A DNA stretch of 28,293 nt, from NCBI GenBank assembly GCA_023390905.1, contig JAEWBY010000018.1:1-28293 (forward strand), written 5' to 3'. The DNA comes from Pseudomonadota bacterium (GTDB taxonomy: Bacteria > Pseudomonadota > Gammaproteobacteria > Xanthomonadales > Xanthomonadaceae). Made by a program: the position numbers and the translations under genes. The notes under the pieces were generated by a model. It saw only the letters and a list, made by a program, of their open reading frames with translations. It made no database searches and was not told where the DNA came from. Shown piece after piece: positions 7,880-16,162 of the stretch (its first letter is position 1; the number at the start of each line of letters is the position of its first letter).

Positions 7880-10800
7880 ATGGAGCTGCATCCGGAGCGC
7901 GCTTCCGAGCGACGTGTCCTGAGCCGATCGCGTTCGCCGGCGGCCGGTCGTCGCCTGGACGCCTGGGCGTGGGTCGTCCTGGCTCTGTCCCTGCTGCTGT
8001 CAGCGTGGTTTGGTCTGGGCTCGTGGAAGCAGGCACGTGCCAACGCCGAAACGCAGTTCTCCACCCGCGCGGCCGCGGTGGCGGCCGCACTGGCCACGCA
8101 CATGAATGCGTACGAGGACACGGTCCGTTCGGCCGCCGCCGTGCTGGAAGCCCGCCCCCGGATCGATCGCGCGGGCTTTCGCGCCTTCGTCGAAAAGCTG
8201 CGCATTCCTTCGCGCCCCGCCGGCGTACATGGACTGGGCTTCGCCCGCCACGTCGATGCGGATGCGTTGCCGGCCTATCTCGCCGAACAGCGCGCGATTC
8301 ATGGCGCGCAGTTCTCGATCCATCCGCAGGGTGATCGCCCGGAATACGTCGTCATCGATTTGATCCATCCGGAAAGTGCAGGCATGCGGCGCCTGCTCGG
8401 CAAGGACGTGTGGGCCGAACCGGTCCGCCGCGCCGCGATGATGCAGGCACGCGATACCGGACAACTGGCCAGTGCCTCGAACGTACGCCTGGCCGACGAT
8501 TCGCGTGGACAGACCGGATTGCCCGGCTTCCTGCTGTACGCGCCGGTCTACGCCGACGCACTGGATGCCGATGCCAGCGTGGAGGCACGTCGCGCCGCGT
8601 TGCGCGGCTACGCCACCGCCGGCTTCGGCTGGAAACAGGTGGTCGAGGAAGCAATCGGTGCGAACGGCGCCGATGAATTCGATCTGGTGCTTCAGGCACA
8701 GGCCACGCAGCGCGTGGTGTACGAACGACGCACGCTGGCCGCGCGGCATGAAGCGATGAAGCCAGCGTTCGAACGCAGCCTGCCGATGCGGTTTCTCGGC
8801 GAGTCGTGGAGCCTGACGCTGCGATCGCCACCGGCCGCGATCGCGGTGCCCGGCATCGTGCCGATTCTTGCGATGACCTTCGGCGGCATGGCGTTCGGCA
8901 TCCTGCTGCTCGCGCTGCTGCGCCACGTGGCGCGCGCCGATCATCGCAGTCGCGCATTGCTGGATGCGGTGGCCGATCACCTCCCGGCGCTGATCGCCTA
9001 TCTGGATCGCAACGGCTGCTATCGCTTCGCCAACCGATCCACGCGCGACTGGTTCGCCGGCGCCGCGCCGTGGATTGATCGCAGCTTCGAGGACGTGCAT
9101 GCCGCACAACCGGCGCTGCTGGCCGAACTGCGGCGCGCGGTGCAGGAGAGCACAGCCGACCACTGGACGGTCTGGGAGACCACACTCGGCGAACCCGCGC
9201 GGCCGGTGCAGGTCTATCTCATCCCGGATGTCGAAGCCGATCGCGGCATTGCCGGCTGGTACCTGATGGCGATGGATACGTCCGATCAGAAGCGCGCGCA
9301 GCGGGATCTGGCGATGGCGCGCGATCATCTCAAACGCATCACCGACAGACTGCCCGCGCTGATCGCGCAGTACGACCGCGATCAGCGCGCGGTCTTCTTC
9401 AATCGCGCCTGTGCCGAATGGGTCATCTGGCAACAGCCCTATCGCCAGGGCATCCACATCCGCGAGTTGTTCGGTGAGGAACGCTACGCCAAGCGCAAGC
9501 CGCACATCGAAACAGTACTTGCCGGCCGCGATGTCGATTTCGAAACGACCTTCAGCACGCCGCAAGGGCCGCGGCGCATGCATACCTACTACACGCCGGA
9601 CGTGGACGAGAACGGCGAAGTCACCGGTTTCTTCGTCATGTCGCTCGACATCAGCGAGAAGGCGCGACTGGAAGATGCACTGCATGATGCGAACGCGCGC
9701 GCCGAAGTGACGCTGTCCTCGATCAGCGAAGCGGTCATCACCACTGACACCGCTTCGCGCGTGCATTACATGAACCCGGCGGCCGAAGCCATCAGCGGCT
9801 GGACGCTGGACGATGCGCGCGGCCTGACGCTGGACACCGTGGTCCCGCTGCATGTGGCCGGTGAAGCGGTCTCGGTGGACGAAGGCAGCCAGGGCACGAC
9901 GGCCGGCGATCTGGTCCTCACCTGTCGCGATGGTCGCCGCATCGTCGTCGAGCGATCACTCTCGCCGCTGCATGCGCGGGACGAAGCGCCGATGGGCACG
10001 GTGATGGTGCTGCGCGATGTCACCGAGGCGCGCGTGCTCAATGCGCGCATGGCCTACCTGGCGCACCACGATTCGTTGACTGCGTTGCCCAACCGGCTGC
10101 AACTGAACGAAACACTCGCCCAGTTGATCGCGAGCGCCACCCATCGCGGGACCGGCGTGGCGGTGCTGTTCCTCGATCTCGATCTGTTCAAGCACGTCAA
10201 CGATGCGCTCGGCCATCACATCGGCGATCAATTGCTGCAGCAGGTCGCCCGGCGCATCCAGCGCAACGTCGGCAATCTGGGCAGCGTGTACCGCACCGGC
10301 GGCGATGAATTCGTCGTGCTGCTCGACAGCGTGGTCACGCGCGATGGCGTCACGGCCGTGGCGGATCGTCTGCTGGCGATCGCCGGCACGCCCTACTCCG
10401 TCGGCTCCCACGAGGTGCACCAGGCCTTCAGCATCGGCATCAGCCTGTTTCCGGAAGACGGCTACGACGCCTCCACACTGATGATGCGCGCCGATGCGGC
10501 GATGTACCTGGCCAAGCGCAACGGCCGCAATGCGACGCGCTTCTACACGCATGAGTTGGCCTCGAGCGTGGACGCACGCATCGAGCTGGAGAGCGCGCTG
10601 CGCCGCAGCCTGCGCAACGGCGATCTGACGCTCCACTATCAACCCCAGATCGATCAGCTCAGTGGACGCATCGTCGGCGTGGAAGGCCTGGTGCGCTGGC
10701 GGCGCGGCGATCGCCTGATGCTGCCCGGCGAGTTCCTGCCGATCGCCGAGGAAACCAACCTCATCGTCGACATCGATCACTGGGCCATCCGCGCCGCATG

Positions 10801-11386
10801 TCGGCAGAGCCGCCAATGGCAGCAGGCAGGCTTGCCCGCGCTGCGCGTGTCGGTGAACGTGGCCGCGGCCAACTTCGACACCGATACGCTGGTCGATACG
10901 GTGACCTCGGCGCTGGAGGAGAGCGGGCTGGCGCCCGAATACCTCGAACTGGAAGTCACCGAGACCACGCTGATGCGCGACGTGCAGCGCACCGATCGCG
11001 CGCTGCGCGCGCTCAAGACGCTCGGCGTGCGCATCGCGATCGATGATTTCGGCACGGGTTTCTCCAGCCTGAGCTATCTGGGCAACTACGGTTTCAACGT
11101 GCTGAAGATCGATCAGTCCTTCGTGCGCGACGTGACCGAGCCGAACCAGGGGGCGATCACCCGCGCGATCATCAGCCTGGCCGGGCAACTGCAATGCCGC
11201 ACGGTCGCCGAGGGCGTGGAGTCCGAGGAACAACTGGCGTGGCTGGTCAACAACGGTTGCGACGAACTGCAGGGCAACCTGTTCAGCCCGCCGATTCCCG
11301 CCGCCGATTTCGCCGCACTGTTCGCACGACAGCCGGCCTGGCCGATGCCGGAGCCGGCGCGCGGCATGCATCTGCACTGGTCGTGA
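7880..11386 (+). CDS. CHASE-PAS-GGDEF-EAL c-di-GMP signalling protein
   Basis: Large membrane sensor (1168 aa from this start) for cyclic di-GMP turnover. Order: TM helix about 28-47; periplasmic CHASE-type sensor about 50-310; second TM helix about 325-350; PAS-like domains starting near 360, 485 and 611; GGDEF domain about 725-885; EAL domain about 905-1160. The cyclase signature is intact (GGDEF, 807-811), but no RxxD inhibitory site precedes it. The EAL signature reads EGL (935-937), yet the other phosphodiesterase residues are present: SVNV Asn, VTET Glu, IDDFGTGFSSL, LKID Lys, AEGVES Glu and ELQG Gln. Both activities are therefore possible. The ATG at 7880 has a GGGGA about 10 nt upstream and is preferred over the ATG at 7838 (1182 aa), which lacks one. 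It is a single-gene unit, convergent with the DAHP synthase gene. Confidence 0.92.
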   Translation: MELHPERASERRVLSRSRSPAAGRRLDAWAWVVLALSLLLSAWFGLGSWKQARANAETQFSTRAAAVAAALATHMNAYEDTVRSAAAVLEARPRIDRAGFRAFVEKLRIPSRPAGVHGLGFARHVDADALPAYLAEQRAIHGAQFSIHPQGDRPEYVVIDLIHPESAGMRRLLGKDVWAEPVRRAAMMQARDTGQLASASNVRLADDSRGQTGLPGFLLYAPVYADALDADASVEARRAALRGYATAGFGWKQVVEEAIGANGADEFDLVLQAQATQRVVYERRTLAARHEAMKPAFERSLPMRFLGESWSLTLRSPPAAIAVPGIVPILAMTFGGMAFGILLLALLRHVARADHRSRALLDAVADHLPALIAYLDRNGCYRFANRSTRDWFAGAAPWIDRSFEDVHAAQPALLAELRRAVQESTADHWTVWETTLGEPARPVQVYLIPDVEADRGIAGWYLMAMDTSDQKRAQRDLAMARDHLKRITDRLPALIAQYDRDQRAVFFNRACAEWVIWQQPYRQGIHIRELFGEERYAKRKPHIETVLAGRDVDFETTFSTPQGPRRMHTYYTPDVDENGEVTGFFVMSLDISEKARLEDALHDANARAEVTLSSISEAVITTDTASRVHYMNPAAEAISGWTLDDARGLTLDTVVPLHVAGEAVSVDEGSQGTTAGDLVLTCRDGRRIVVERSLSPLHARDEAPMGTVMVLRDVTEARVLNARMAYLAHHDSLTALPNRLQLNETLAQLIASATHRGTGVAVLFLDLDLFKHVNDALGHHIGDQLLQQVARRIQRNVGNLGSVYRTGGDEFVVLLDSVVTRDGVTAVADRLLAIAGTPYSVGSHEVHQAFSIGISLFPEDGYDASTLMMRADAAMYLAKRNGRNATRFYTHELASSVDARIELESALRRSLRNGDLTLHYQPQIDQLSGRIVGVEGLVRWRRGDRLMLPGEFLPIAEETNLIVDIDHWAIRAACRQSRQWQQAGLPALRVSVNVAAANFDTDTLVDTVTSALEESGLAPEYLELEVTETTLMRDVQRTDRALRALKTLGVRIAIDDFGTGFSSLSYLGNYGFNVLKIDQSFVRDVTEPNQGAITRAIISLAGQLQCRTVAEGVESEEQLAWLVNNGCDELQGNLFSPPIPAADFAALFARQPAWPMPEPARGMHLHWS

Positions 11387-11428
11387 CGGCGCCGCGCTCA
11401 GCGCGCGCAGGCCGTGGGAAGTGCCGGG

Positions 11429-12817
11429 TCAGGCAACGGCGGCCGGCGAAACCTGGTTCTGCTTGTGCACGATGGCCATCGCGATCTCCAGCGACTGCTC
11501 GTAGTTCAAGCGCGGATCGACCGTCGAGCGATAGGCACGCTCCAGGTCCACATCGGTCAGTTCGCGTGCGCCGCCGGTGCATTCGGTGACGTCTTCACCG
11601 GTCAGTTCCAGATGCACGCCGCCTAACCGCGTGCCGGCCGCTGCGTGCAGATCGAAGGACTGCTCGACTTCACTGCGGATGTTGTCGAAGCGGCGCGTCT
11701 TGAATCCGTTGCTCGTGCTTTCGGTGTTGCCGTGCATCGGGTCGCAGACCCACAGCACGCGGCGGCCATCGCGTCGCACGGCATCGAGCAAGGTCGGCAG
11801 TTTCTGCGCGATCTGGGCCGCGCCCATGCGATGGATGAAGGTCAGGCGGCCCGGCTCGTCTTCGGGATTCAGCACGTCGATCAGGCGCAGCAGCTGATCC
11901 GGCGTGACCGACGGACCGACCTTGATCGCGATCGGGTTGCGCACGCCGCGCAGGTATTCCACGTGCGCGCCATCCACCGCAGCGGTACGCATGCCGATCC
12001 ACGGATAGTGGGTGCTGAGATTAAACCAACCCCACTGGCGCGGCACTTCACGCGTCAGTGCTTCCTCGTACGGCAGCAACAGCGCTTCGTGCGAGGTGTA
12101 GAAGTCGATGCGGTTGAGGTTGTGGATTTCCGAACCGGACAGCGTTTCCATGAAACGCACGGCATCGCCGATCGAGCGCACCATCTTCTGGTAGTCGGTG
12201 GCCAGCGGCGAACTGTCGACCCACGCCAGGTTCCAGTATTCCGGGTGATGCAGATCGGCGAAGCCGCCATCGATCAGCGCGCGCACGAAGTTCATCGTCA
12301 TCGCCGACCGGGCGTGCGCCTTGATCATCCGCCGGGGATCCGGCACGCGCGCCTGCGCGGTGAATTCGGGCTGGTTGACGAGATCGCCGCGATAACTGGG
12401 AAGCGTCACGCCGTCACGCGTTTCGGTGTCGGCCGATCGCGGCTTGGCGTACTGGCCGGCAAAACGGCCTACGCGCACGACCGGCAGGCGCAGTCCGTGC
12501 ACGAGCACCAGGCTCATCTGCAGCAGCACCTTCAGGCGGTTGGAGATGAGGCCGGATTCGCAATCGCTGAAGCTCTCGGCGCAGTCGCCGCCCTGCAGCA
12601 GGAAGCGCTTGCCCTCCTGGGCTTCGGCGAGCTGGCGCTTGAGCGCGAAGATTTCCCACGAGGTCACCAGTGGCGGCAACTGCCGTAGTTCCGCCACGGC
12701 CGAGGCCAGCGCCTGCGCGTCCGGATACGTCGGCATCTGCATGGCGGGTCGCGCGCGCCAGCTGTCCGGCGACCAGTTCGCGGGCAGGTTCACGGCGCGG
12801 AGAGTTCGATCGGTCAT
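11429..12817 (-). CDS. Class II DAHP synthase
   Basis: 3-deoxy-D-arabino-heptulosonate-7-phosphate synthase, plant/Mycobacterium (class II) type, 462 aa. It condenses phosphoenolpyruvate and erythrose 4-phosphate as the first step of the shikimate pathway. The metal ligands can be read as Cys79 (GGDCAESF), His362 (CDPMHGNT), Glu404 (VHLELTGE) and Asp434 (STVDPRLN). Phosphate and PEP-binding motifs are RFAGQYAKPRS (118-128), RTAAVDGAH (277-285) and KVGPS (299-303). The frame extends to a GTG at 12826, but the ATG at 12817 has an AAGG about 9 nt upstream and is chosen. Class II enzymes can replace or accompany the class I AroF/G/H enzymes; which applies here cannot be seen. It lies downstream of dsbB with a gap of about 55 nt. 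Confidence 0.94.
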   Translation of the reverse strand: MTDRTLRAVNLPANWSPDSWRARPAMQMPTYPDAQALASAVAELRQLPPLVTSWEIFALKRQLAEAQEGKRFLLQGGDCAESFSDCESGLISNRLKVLLQMSLVLVHGLRLPVVRVGRFAGQYAKPRSADTETRDGVTLPSYRGDLVNQPEFTAQARVPDPRRMIKAHARSAMTMNFVRALIDGGFADLHHPEYWNLAWVDSSPLATDYQKMVRSIGDAVRFMETLSGSEIHNLNRIDFYTSHEALLLPYEEALTREVPRQWGWFNLSTHYPWIGMRTAAVDGAHVEYLRGVRNPIAIKVGPSVTPDQLLRLIDVLNPEDEPGRLTFIHRMGAAQIAQKLPTLLDAVRRDGRRVLWVCDPMHGNTESTSNGFKTRRFDNIRSEVEQSFDLHAAAGTRLGGVHLELTGEDVTECTGGARELTDVDLERAYRSTVDPRLNYEQSLEIAMAIVHKQNQVSPAAVA

Positions 12818-12836
12818 GGCAGCCACCTTGTGCGGG

Positions 12837-12869
12837 CTGTCATGTTGACAGATTGATGCGCCGCGTCAA
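12837..12869 (-). promoter_or_regulatory. Candidate promoter with overlapping palindrome, DAHP synthase gene
   Basis: On the minus strand a TTGACG box (12864-12869) is followed after 16 nt by CAACAT, a weak -10, just upstream of the DAHP synthase ATG. The perfect palindrome CTGTCA-N3-TGACAG (12837-12851) overlaps the -10 and could be an operator. No known repressor box is recognised. Confidence 0.35.
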
Positions 12870-12872
12870 ACC

Positions 12873-13388
12873 TCAGTAGGTGCGCGTGCGGCGGCGACGG
12901 AAACCGGCGTGGAGCGCCCACAGCGCCAGCAGCACGAACCAGATCAATGCCCACGCAGGCATCGCCAGACCGAGGAAACTCCAATCCACCACCGCGCATT
13001 CGCCGGATCCGGTCAACACCTTGCGCACGACGTCGCCGAGCGGAAAGGCTTCCATCATGTAGGCCAGGTCCGGGCCGCACGCTGGCACCTGGTCCGGCGG
13101 CAGGCTTTGCAGCCACAGGTGTCGCCCCGCGATGCTGATGCCCACGCCGGCCGCAAGCAGCCCCAGGACCCCATAGGTCGCGCGACCGCCCTTGCTGCGC
13201 GGCCCATGCAGTGCCCCGATGAGGAATACGACACCCAGCAGCACGAACGCTCCGCGCTGGAACGTGCACAGCGGGCACGGATTGAGTCCCTGTACGTGTT
13301 CCAGATACAGCGCATAAGCGAGCAGGCCGGCGCAGATCAGGAAGCCGAAAAAGTACTGCGCACGGAACGACCAGCGGAACGGATTCAT
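12873..13388 (-). CDS. dsbB: Disulfide bond formation protein B
   Basis: Inner-membrane quinone reductase that reoxidises DsbA during periplasmic disulfide formation; 171 aa, close to the usual 160-180. The first catalytic pair is Cys38-Cys41 (NPCPLC), with the quinone-site Arg45 following in TFQR. The second periplasmic pair is Cys104 (VPACGP) and Cys131 (GECAVVDW), and the conserved MPAW closes the periplasmic loop. Four membrane helices are visible at about 12-29, 45-62, 70-88 and 143-160. The ATG at 13388 begins MNPFRWSFRAQYF, which fits the family; the longer frame to 13418 adds ten residues without resemblance. Its ribosome binding site is weak. It is separated from rplQ by a strong terminator, so it needs its own promoter, which I cannot place. 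Confidence 0.93.
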   Translation of the reverse strand: MNPFRWSFRAQYFFGFLICAGLLAYALYLEHVQGLNPCPLCTFQRGAFVLLGVVFLIGALHGPRSKGGRATYGVLGLLAAGVGISIAGRHLWLQSLPPDQVPACGPDLAYMMEAFPLGDVVRKVLTGSGECAVVDWSFLGLAMPAWALIWFVLLALWALHAGFRRRRTRTY

Positions 13389-13435
13389 GAGGGCTCGCGT
13401 CGACGGACCAGCCCGCATTATCGCTGTGCATCACG

Positions 13436-13467
13436 CAAACAAAAACCCCGGCGCGTGGCCGGGGTTT
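13436..13467 (-). terminator. Intrinsic terminator after rplQ (end of ribosomal cluster)
   Basis: CCCCGGC (13446-13452) and GCCGGGG (13458-13464) form a stem, extended by A-T pairs (AAA 13443-13445 with TTT 13465-13467), around a 5-nt loop. On the minus strand it is followed by TTTTTGTTTG. It sits about 20 nt past the rplQ stop and ends the S10-spc-alpha transcript before dsbB. Confidence 0.92.
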
Positions 13468-13488
13468 CTGTGCGGAACGCTGCCGGAA

Positions 13489-13860
13489 TTACTCGGCGGC
13501 TTCCGGACGATCCACGAGTTCGACGTAGGCCATCGGCGCGTTGTCGCCCGCGCGGAAACCGCACTTGAGGATGCGCACGTAGCCACCCGGACGCGCCTGG
13601 TAGCGCGGGCCGAGCGTGGTGAACAGCGTGCCCACGGCTTCCTTGTCGCGCAGGCGCGAGAAAGCCAGGCGGCGGTTGGCGACGCCATCGACCTTGGCGA
13701 GCGTGATCAGCGGCTCGGCAACGCGACGGAGTTCCTTGGCCTTGGGCAGGGTGGTGCGGATGAGGCCGTGCTTGAACAGCGAGGCGGCCATGTTGCTGAA
13801 CATCGCCTGGCGATGGGCGCTGGTGCGGCTGAACTTGCGGCCGGCTTTCTGGTGGCGCAT
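13489..13860 (-). CDS. rplQ: 50S ribosomal protein L17
   Basis: Large-subunit protein near the exit-tunnel side of the 50S particle; 123 aa, compared with about 127 in E. coli. The start MRHQKAGRKFSRTSAHRQAM is the family signature and places initiation at the ATG at 13860, with AGGAA about 9 nt upstream; the frame is open a further 22 codons without resemblance. LIRTTLPKAKELRRVAEPLI in the middle and the acidic end VDRPEAAE are typical. It is the last gene of the alpha segment, ending shortly before the intrinsic terminator, and it is separated from rpoA by an unusually long 203-nt gap that holds a perfect hairpin. Confidence 0.97.
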   Translation of the reverse strand: MRHQKAGRKFSRTSAHRQAMFSNMAASLFKHGLIRTTLPKAKELRRVAEPLITLAKVDGVANRRLAFSRLRDKEAVGTLFTTLGPRYQARPGGYVRILKCGFRAGDNAPMAYVELVDRPEAAE

Positions 13861-14026
13861 GAGCTGGATTCCTGTTGAATGTTGAAACGGTTGGAGTTCG
13901 CTGTCGCCATCCTGGCGTTGCTGCATGGGCTGCGCTGGCCCTTGACCGGAATCCCTGTCCGGACTGACCGCAAGCTTTGGCTTGTCGGTTCGTGTGTTGC
14001 GTTACTGCGGTGCCACGTGTTGCAAC

Positions 14027-14052
14027 GGACCCGCCTGGGTGCAGGCGGGTCC
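14027..14052 (-). repeat. Perfect hairpin in the rpoA-rplQ gap
   Basis: An 11-bp perfect inverted repeat (14027-14037 and 14042-14052) with a 4-nt loop starts 11 nt after the rpoA stop codon. No T run follows on the minus strand, so it looks more like an RNA-processing, stability or factor-dependent pausing element than an intrinsic terminator. The remaining gap (13861-14026) shows no gene. Confidence 0.75.
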
Positions 14053-14063
14053 GCGTTGACTCA

Positions 14064-15062
14064 TCAGCCGAGCATGCCGTGCTGGGCGACACCGGCCGGC
14101 GGCCAGTTCTCCAGCTTCATGCCGAGCGACAGACCGCGCTGGGCGAGCACTTCCTTGATCTCGGTGAGCGACTTCTTGCCGAGGTTCGGGGTCTTGAGCA
14201 GTTCGACTTCGGTCTTCTGGATCAGATCGCCGATGTAGTAGATGCTCTCCGCCTTGAGGCAGTTGGCCGAACGCACGGTCAGCTCCAGATCGTCGATCGG
14301 GCGCAGCAGGACCGGGTCCACGCCGCTGCTGGTCGGCTTGGCCGCACCACGATCACGGTGGGTGAAGTCACCGAAGACCGACAGCTGATCGCTGAGGATG
14401 TCGGCCGCGGTACGCACGGCTTCCTCGGCGTCGATCGTGCCGTTGGTTTCGATGTCCAGCACCAGCTTGTCCAGGTCGGTGCGCTGCTCCACGCGCGCGG
14501 CTTCCACCGCATACGCGACGCGGCGGACCGGCGAGAACGAAGCGTCCAGCACCAGGCGGCCGATGCTGCGGGTTTCCTCGTCCGGACGACGGCGCGCGGC
14601 CGCCGGCTGATAGCCGAAGCCACGCTCGATCTTCAACCGCATGTTGATCGCGGTGTCCTTGGTCAGATTGCAGATGACCAGATCCGGGTTGAGGATCTCG
14701 ACGTTGTGATCGGTCTTGATGTCGGCCGCGGTGACCACGCCCGGACCCTGCTTGCTCAGGGTCAGGGTGGAGGAATCACCGGTGTGGATGCGGATGGCCA
14801 CATCCTTCAGGTTCAGCAGGACTTCGAGCACGTCTTCCTGCAGACCTTCGATGGTGCTGTATTCGTGCAGCACGCCGTCGATCTCGACTTCGGTAATCGC
14901 GAAGCCGGGGATGGACGAGAGCAGCACGCGGCGCAGCGCATTTCCAAGCGTGTGGCCGTAACCACGCTCCAGCGGCTCGATGACCACCTTGGCGCGATTT
15001 TCGGTCAGACGCTCGATCTGCGGGCCGCGGGGGCGCAGCACTTGCTGAGTGATACCCGTCAT
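14064..15062 (-). CDS. rpoA: RNA polymerase alpha subunit
   Basis: Alpha subunit of RNA polymerase, 332 aa (E. coli 329). The N-terminal dimerisation domain (about 1-235) carries the family signature YGHTLGNALRRVLLSSIPG. A flexible linker follows, then the C-terminal domain (about 250-332), which contacts UP elements and activators: RPIDDLELTVRSANCLKAE and NLGKKSLTEIKEVLAQRGL. The start MTGITQQVLRPRGPQIE at 15062 is the family start and has AGGAG about 10 nt upstream; the in-frame extension to 15098 is not conserved. Two tandem stop codons (TGA TGA) end the gene. It sits between rpsD and rplQ as in other gammaproteobacteria. Confidence 0.98.
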   Translation of the reverse strand: MTGITQQVLRPRGPQIERLTENRAKVVIEPLERGYGHTLGNALRRVLLSSIPGFAITEVEIDGVLHEYSTIEGLQEDVLEVLLNLKDVAIRIHTGDSSTLTLSKQGPGVVTAADIKTDHNVEILNPDLVICNLTKDTAINMRLKIERGFGYQPAAARRRPDEETRSIGRLVLDASFSPVRRVAYAVEAARVEQRTDLDKLVLDIETNGTIDAEEAVRTAADILSDQLSVFGDFTHRDRGAAKPTSSGVDPVLLRPIDDLELTVRSANCLKAESIYYIGDLIQKTEVELLKTPNLGKKSLTEIKEVLAQRGLSLGMKLENWPPAGVAQHGMLG

Positions 15063-15081
15063 GTTGCTTTGTCTCCTGCAG

Positions 15082-15105
15082 ACCCCCGAGGGGGGCATCG
15101 GGGGT
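15082..15105 (-). repeat. Hairpin in the rpsD-rpoA gap
   Basis: ACCCCCGA (15082-15089) and TCGGGGGT (15098-15105) form an 8-bp perfect stem with an 8-nt loop. It ends 4 nt before the AGGAG ribosome binding site of rpoA, so it could modulate rpoA translation or mRNA cleavage in the 54-nt gap. Confidence 0.65.
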
Positions 15106-15116
15106 GCGTGAATGAA

Positions 15117-15743
15117 TTACTTCGAGTACAACTCGACGATCAACGCTTCGTTGATGTCCGCAGGCAGGTCCGAACGTTCCGGCACGGCCTTGAACACGCC
15201 GCTGAACTTCTTCGAGTCGACTTCGATCCAGGACGGGCTCAGATCGAGCTGTTCGGACAGGGTCAGCGACTCCTGCACGCGCAGCTGCTTCTGGGCGCGT
15301 TCGGACAGGGCGATCGCGTCACCGGCCTTGACCTGGTAGGACGGCAGGTTGACCGACTTGCCATTGACCAGCACGCCACGGTGCGAGACCAGCTGGCGGG
15401 CGGCCGGACGGGTCACGGCGAAGCCCATGCGGTAGATGACGTTGTCCAGACGGGTTTCCAGCAACTGCAGCAGGTTCTCGCCGGTGTTGCCCTTCTTGGT
15501 CGAGGCCTTCTTGTAGTAATTGCGGAACTGACGCTCCAGCAGACCGTAGATACGCTTGACCTTCTGCTTCTCGCGAAGCTGGGTGGCGTAGTCGGACAGC
15601 TTGCCCTTGCGGGCCGCGCCGTGCTGGCCGGGCTTCTGCTCCAGCTTGCACTTGGAGTCCAACGCGCGGGCCGGGCTCTTGAGCGACAGGTCGGCGCCTT
15701 CGCGGCGCGCGAGTTTACAGGTAGGACCGATATAACGAGCCAT
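15117..15743 (-). CDS. rpsD: 30S ribosomal protein S4
   Basis: Primary 16S-rRNA-binding protein that starts 30S assembly; 208 aa (E. coli 206). MARYIGPTCKLARREG at the start, the basic stretch KVKRIYGLLERQFRNYYKKA, and the S4 RNA-binding domain from about residue 97 (TRLDNVIYRMGFAVTRPAAR) are all present. In E. coli, S4 represses translation of its own alpha operon by binding the leader near rpsM; a comparable leader exists here (16520-16601), but its pseudoknot was not verified. The ATG has an AAGGGGG box upstream. It lies 14 nt after rpsK and 54 nt before rpoA. Confidence 0.98.
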   Translation of the reverse strand: MARYIGPTCKLARREGADLSLKSPARALDSKCKLEQKPGQHGAARKGKLSDYATQLREKQKVKRIYGLLERQFRNYYKKASTKKGNTGENLLQLLETRLDNVIYRMGFAVTRPAARQLVSHRGVLVNGKSVNLPSYQVKAGDAIALSERAQKQLRVQESLTLSEQLDLSPSWIEVDSKKFSGVFKAVPERSDLPADINEALIVELYSK

Positions 15744-15757
15744 TTCTTATCGCCCCC

Positions 15758-16150
15758 TTAGACGCGACGCTTCTTCGGCGGACGGCACCCGTTGTGCGGG
15801 ATGGGCGTCACGTCGATGATGTTGGTGATCTTGTAGCCGACGTTGTTCAACGAACGCACGGCCGACTCACGGCCCGGACCCGGGCCCTTGATGCGGACTT
15901 CCAGCGACTTCACGCCGTAATCCAGCGCGGCACGGCCGGCCTTTTCGGCGGCGACCTGTGCGGCGAACGGAGTGGACTTGCGCGAACCGCGGAAACCGGC
16001 ACCACCGGAGGTCGCCCAGGAAAGCGCGTTGCCCTGGCGATCGGTGATGGTGACGATGGTGTTGTTGAACGAAGCGTGGACGTGGGCGACGCCATCGGTG
16101 ATGACGCGCTTGATCTTCTTCTTGACTTTGGCAGCAGCTGGCTTGGCCAT
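15758..16150 (-). CDS. rpsK: 30S ribosomal protein S11
   Basis: Platform protein of the small subunit, near the mRNA exit and the 3' end of 16S rRNA; 130 aa (E. coli 129). It shows the usual HASFNNTIVTITD strand pair, ATSGGAGFRGSRKSTPFAAQ, the IKGPGPGRESAVRSL loop, and the basic C-terminus PHNGCRPPKKRRV. The start MAKPAAAKVKKKIKR is lysine-rich as expected and has an AAGGGG box about 9 nt upstream. It is spaced 12 nt from rpsM and 14 nt from rpsD, in the standard alpha-operon order. Confidence 0.98.
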   Translation of the reverse strand: MAKPAAAKVKKKIKRVITDGVAHVHASFNNTIVTITDRQGNALSWATSGGAGFRGSRKSTPFAAQVAAEKAGRAALDYGVKSLEVRIKGPGPGRESAVRSLNNVGYKITNIIDVTPIPHNGCRPPKKRRV

Positions 16151-16162
16151 GATGGTCGCCCC

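Noticed and set aside
8000..9853. 617-aa minus-strand frame opposite the CHASE/PAS part
   Set aside because: Antisense shadow with biased composition; the sense strand has continuous sensor domains.
11387..11428. GC-rich palindrome between the two convergent genes as a bidirectional terminator
   Set aside because: The self-complementary GCGC stretch has no T run on either strand; ordinary sequence of this GC content gives such matches by chance.
13977..15761. 594-aa plus-strand frame opposite rpoA and rpsD
   Set aside because: It spans two certain genes and their gap in antisense; no recognisable domain.
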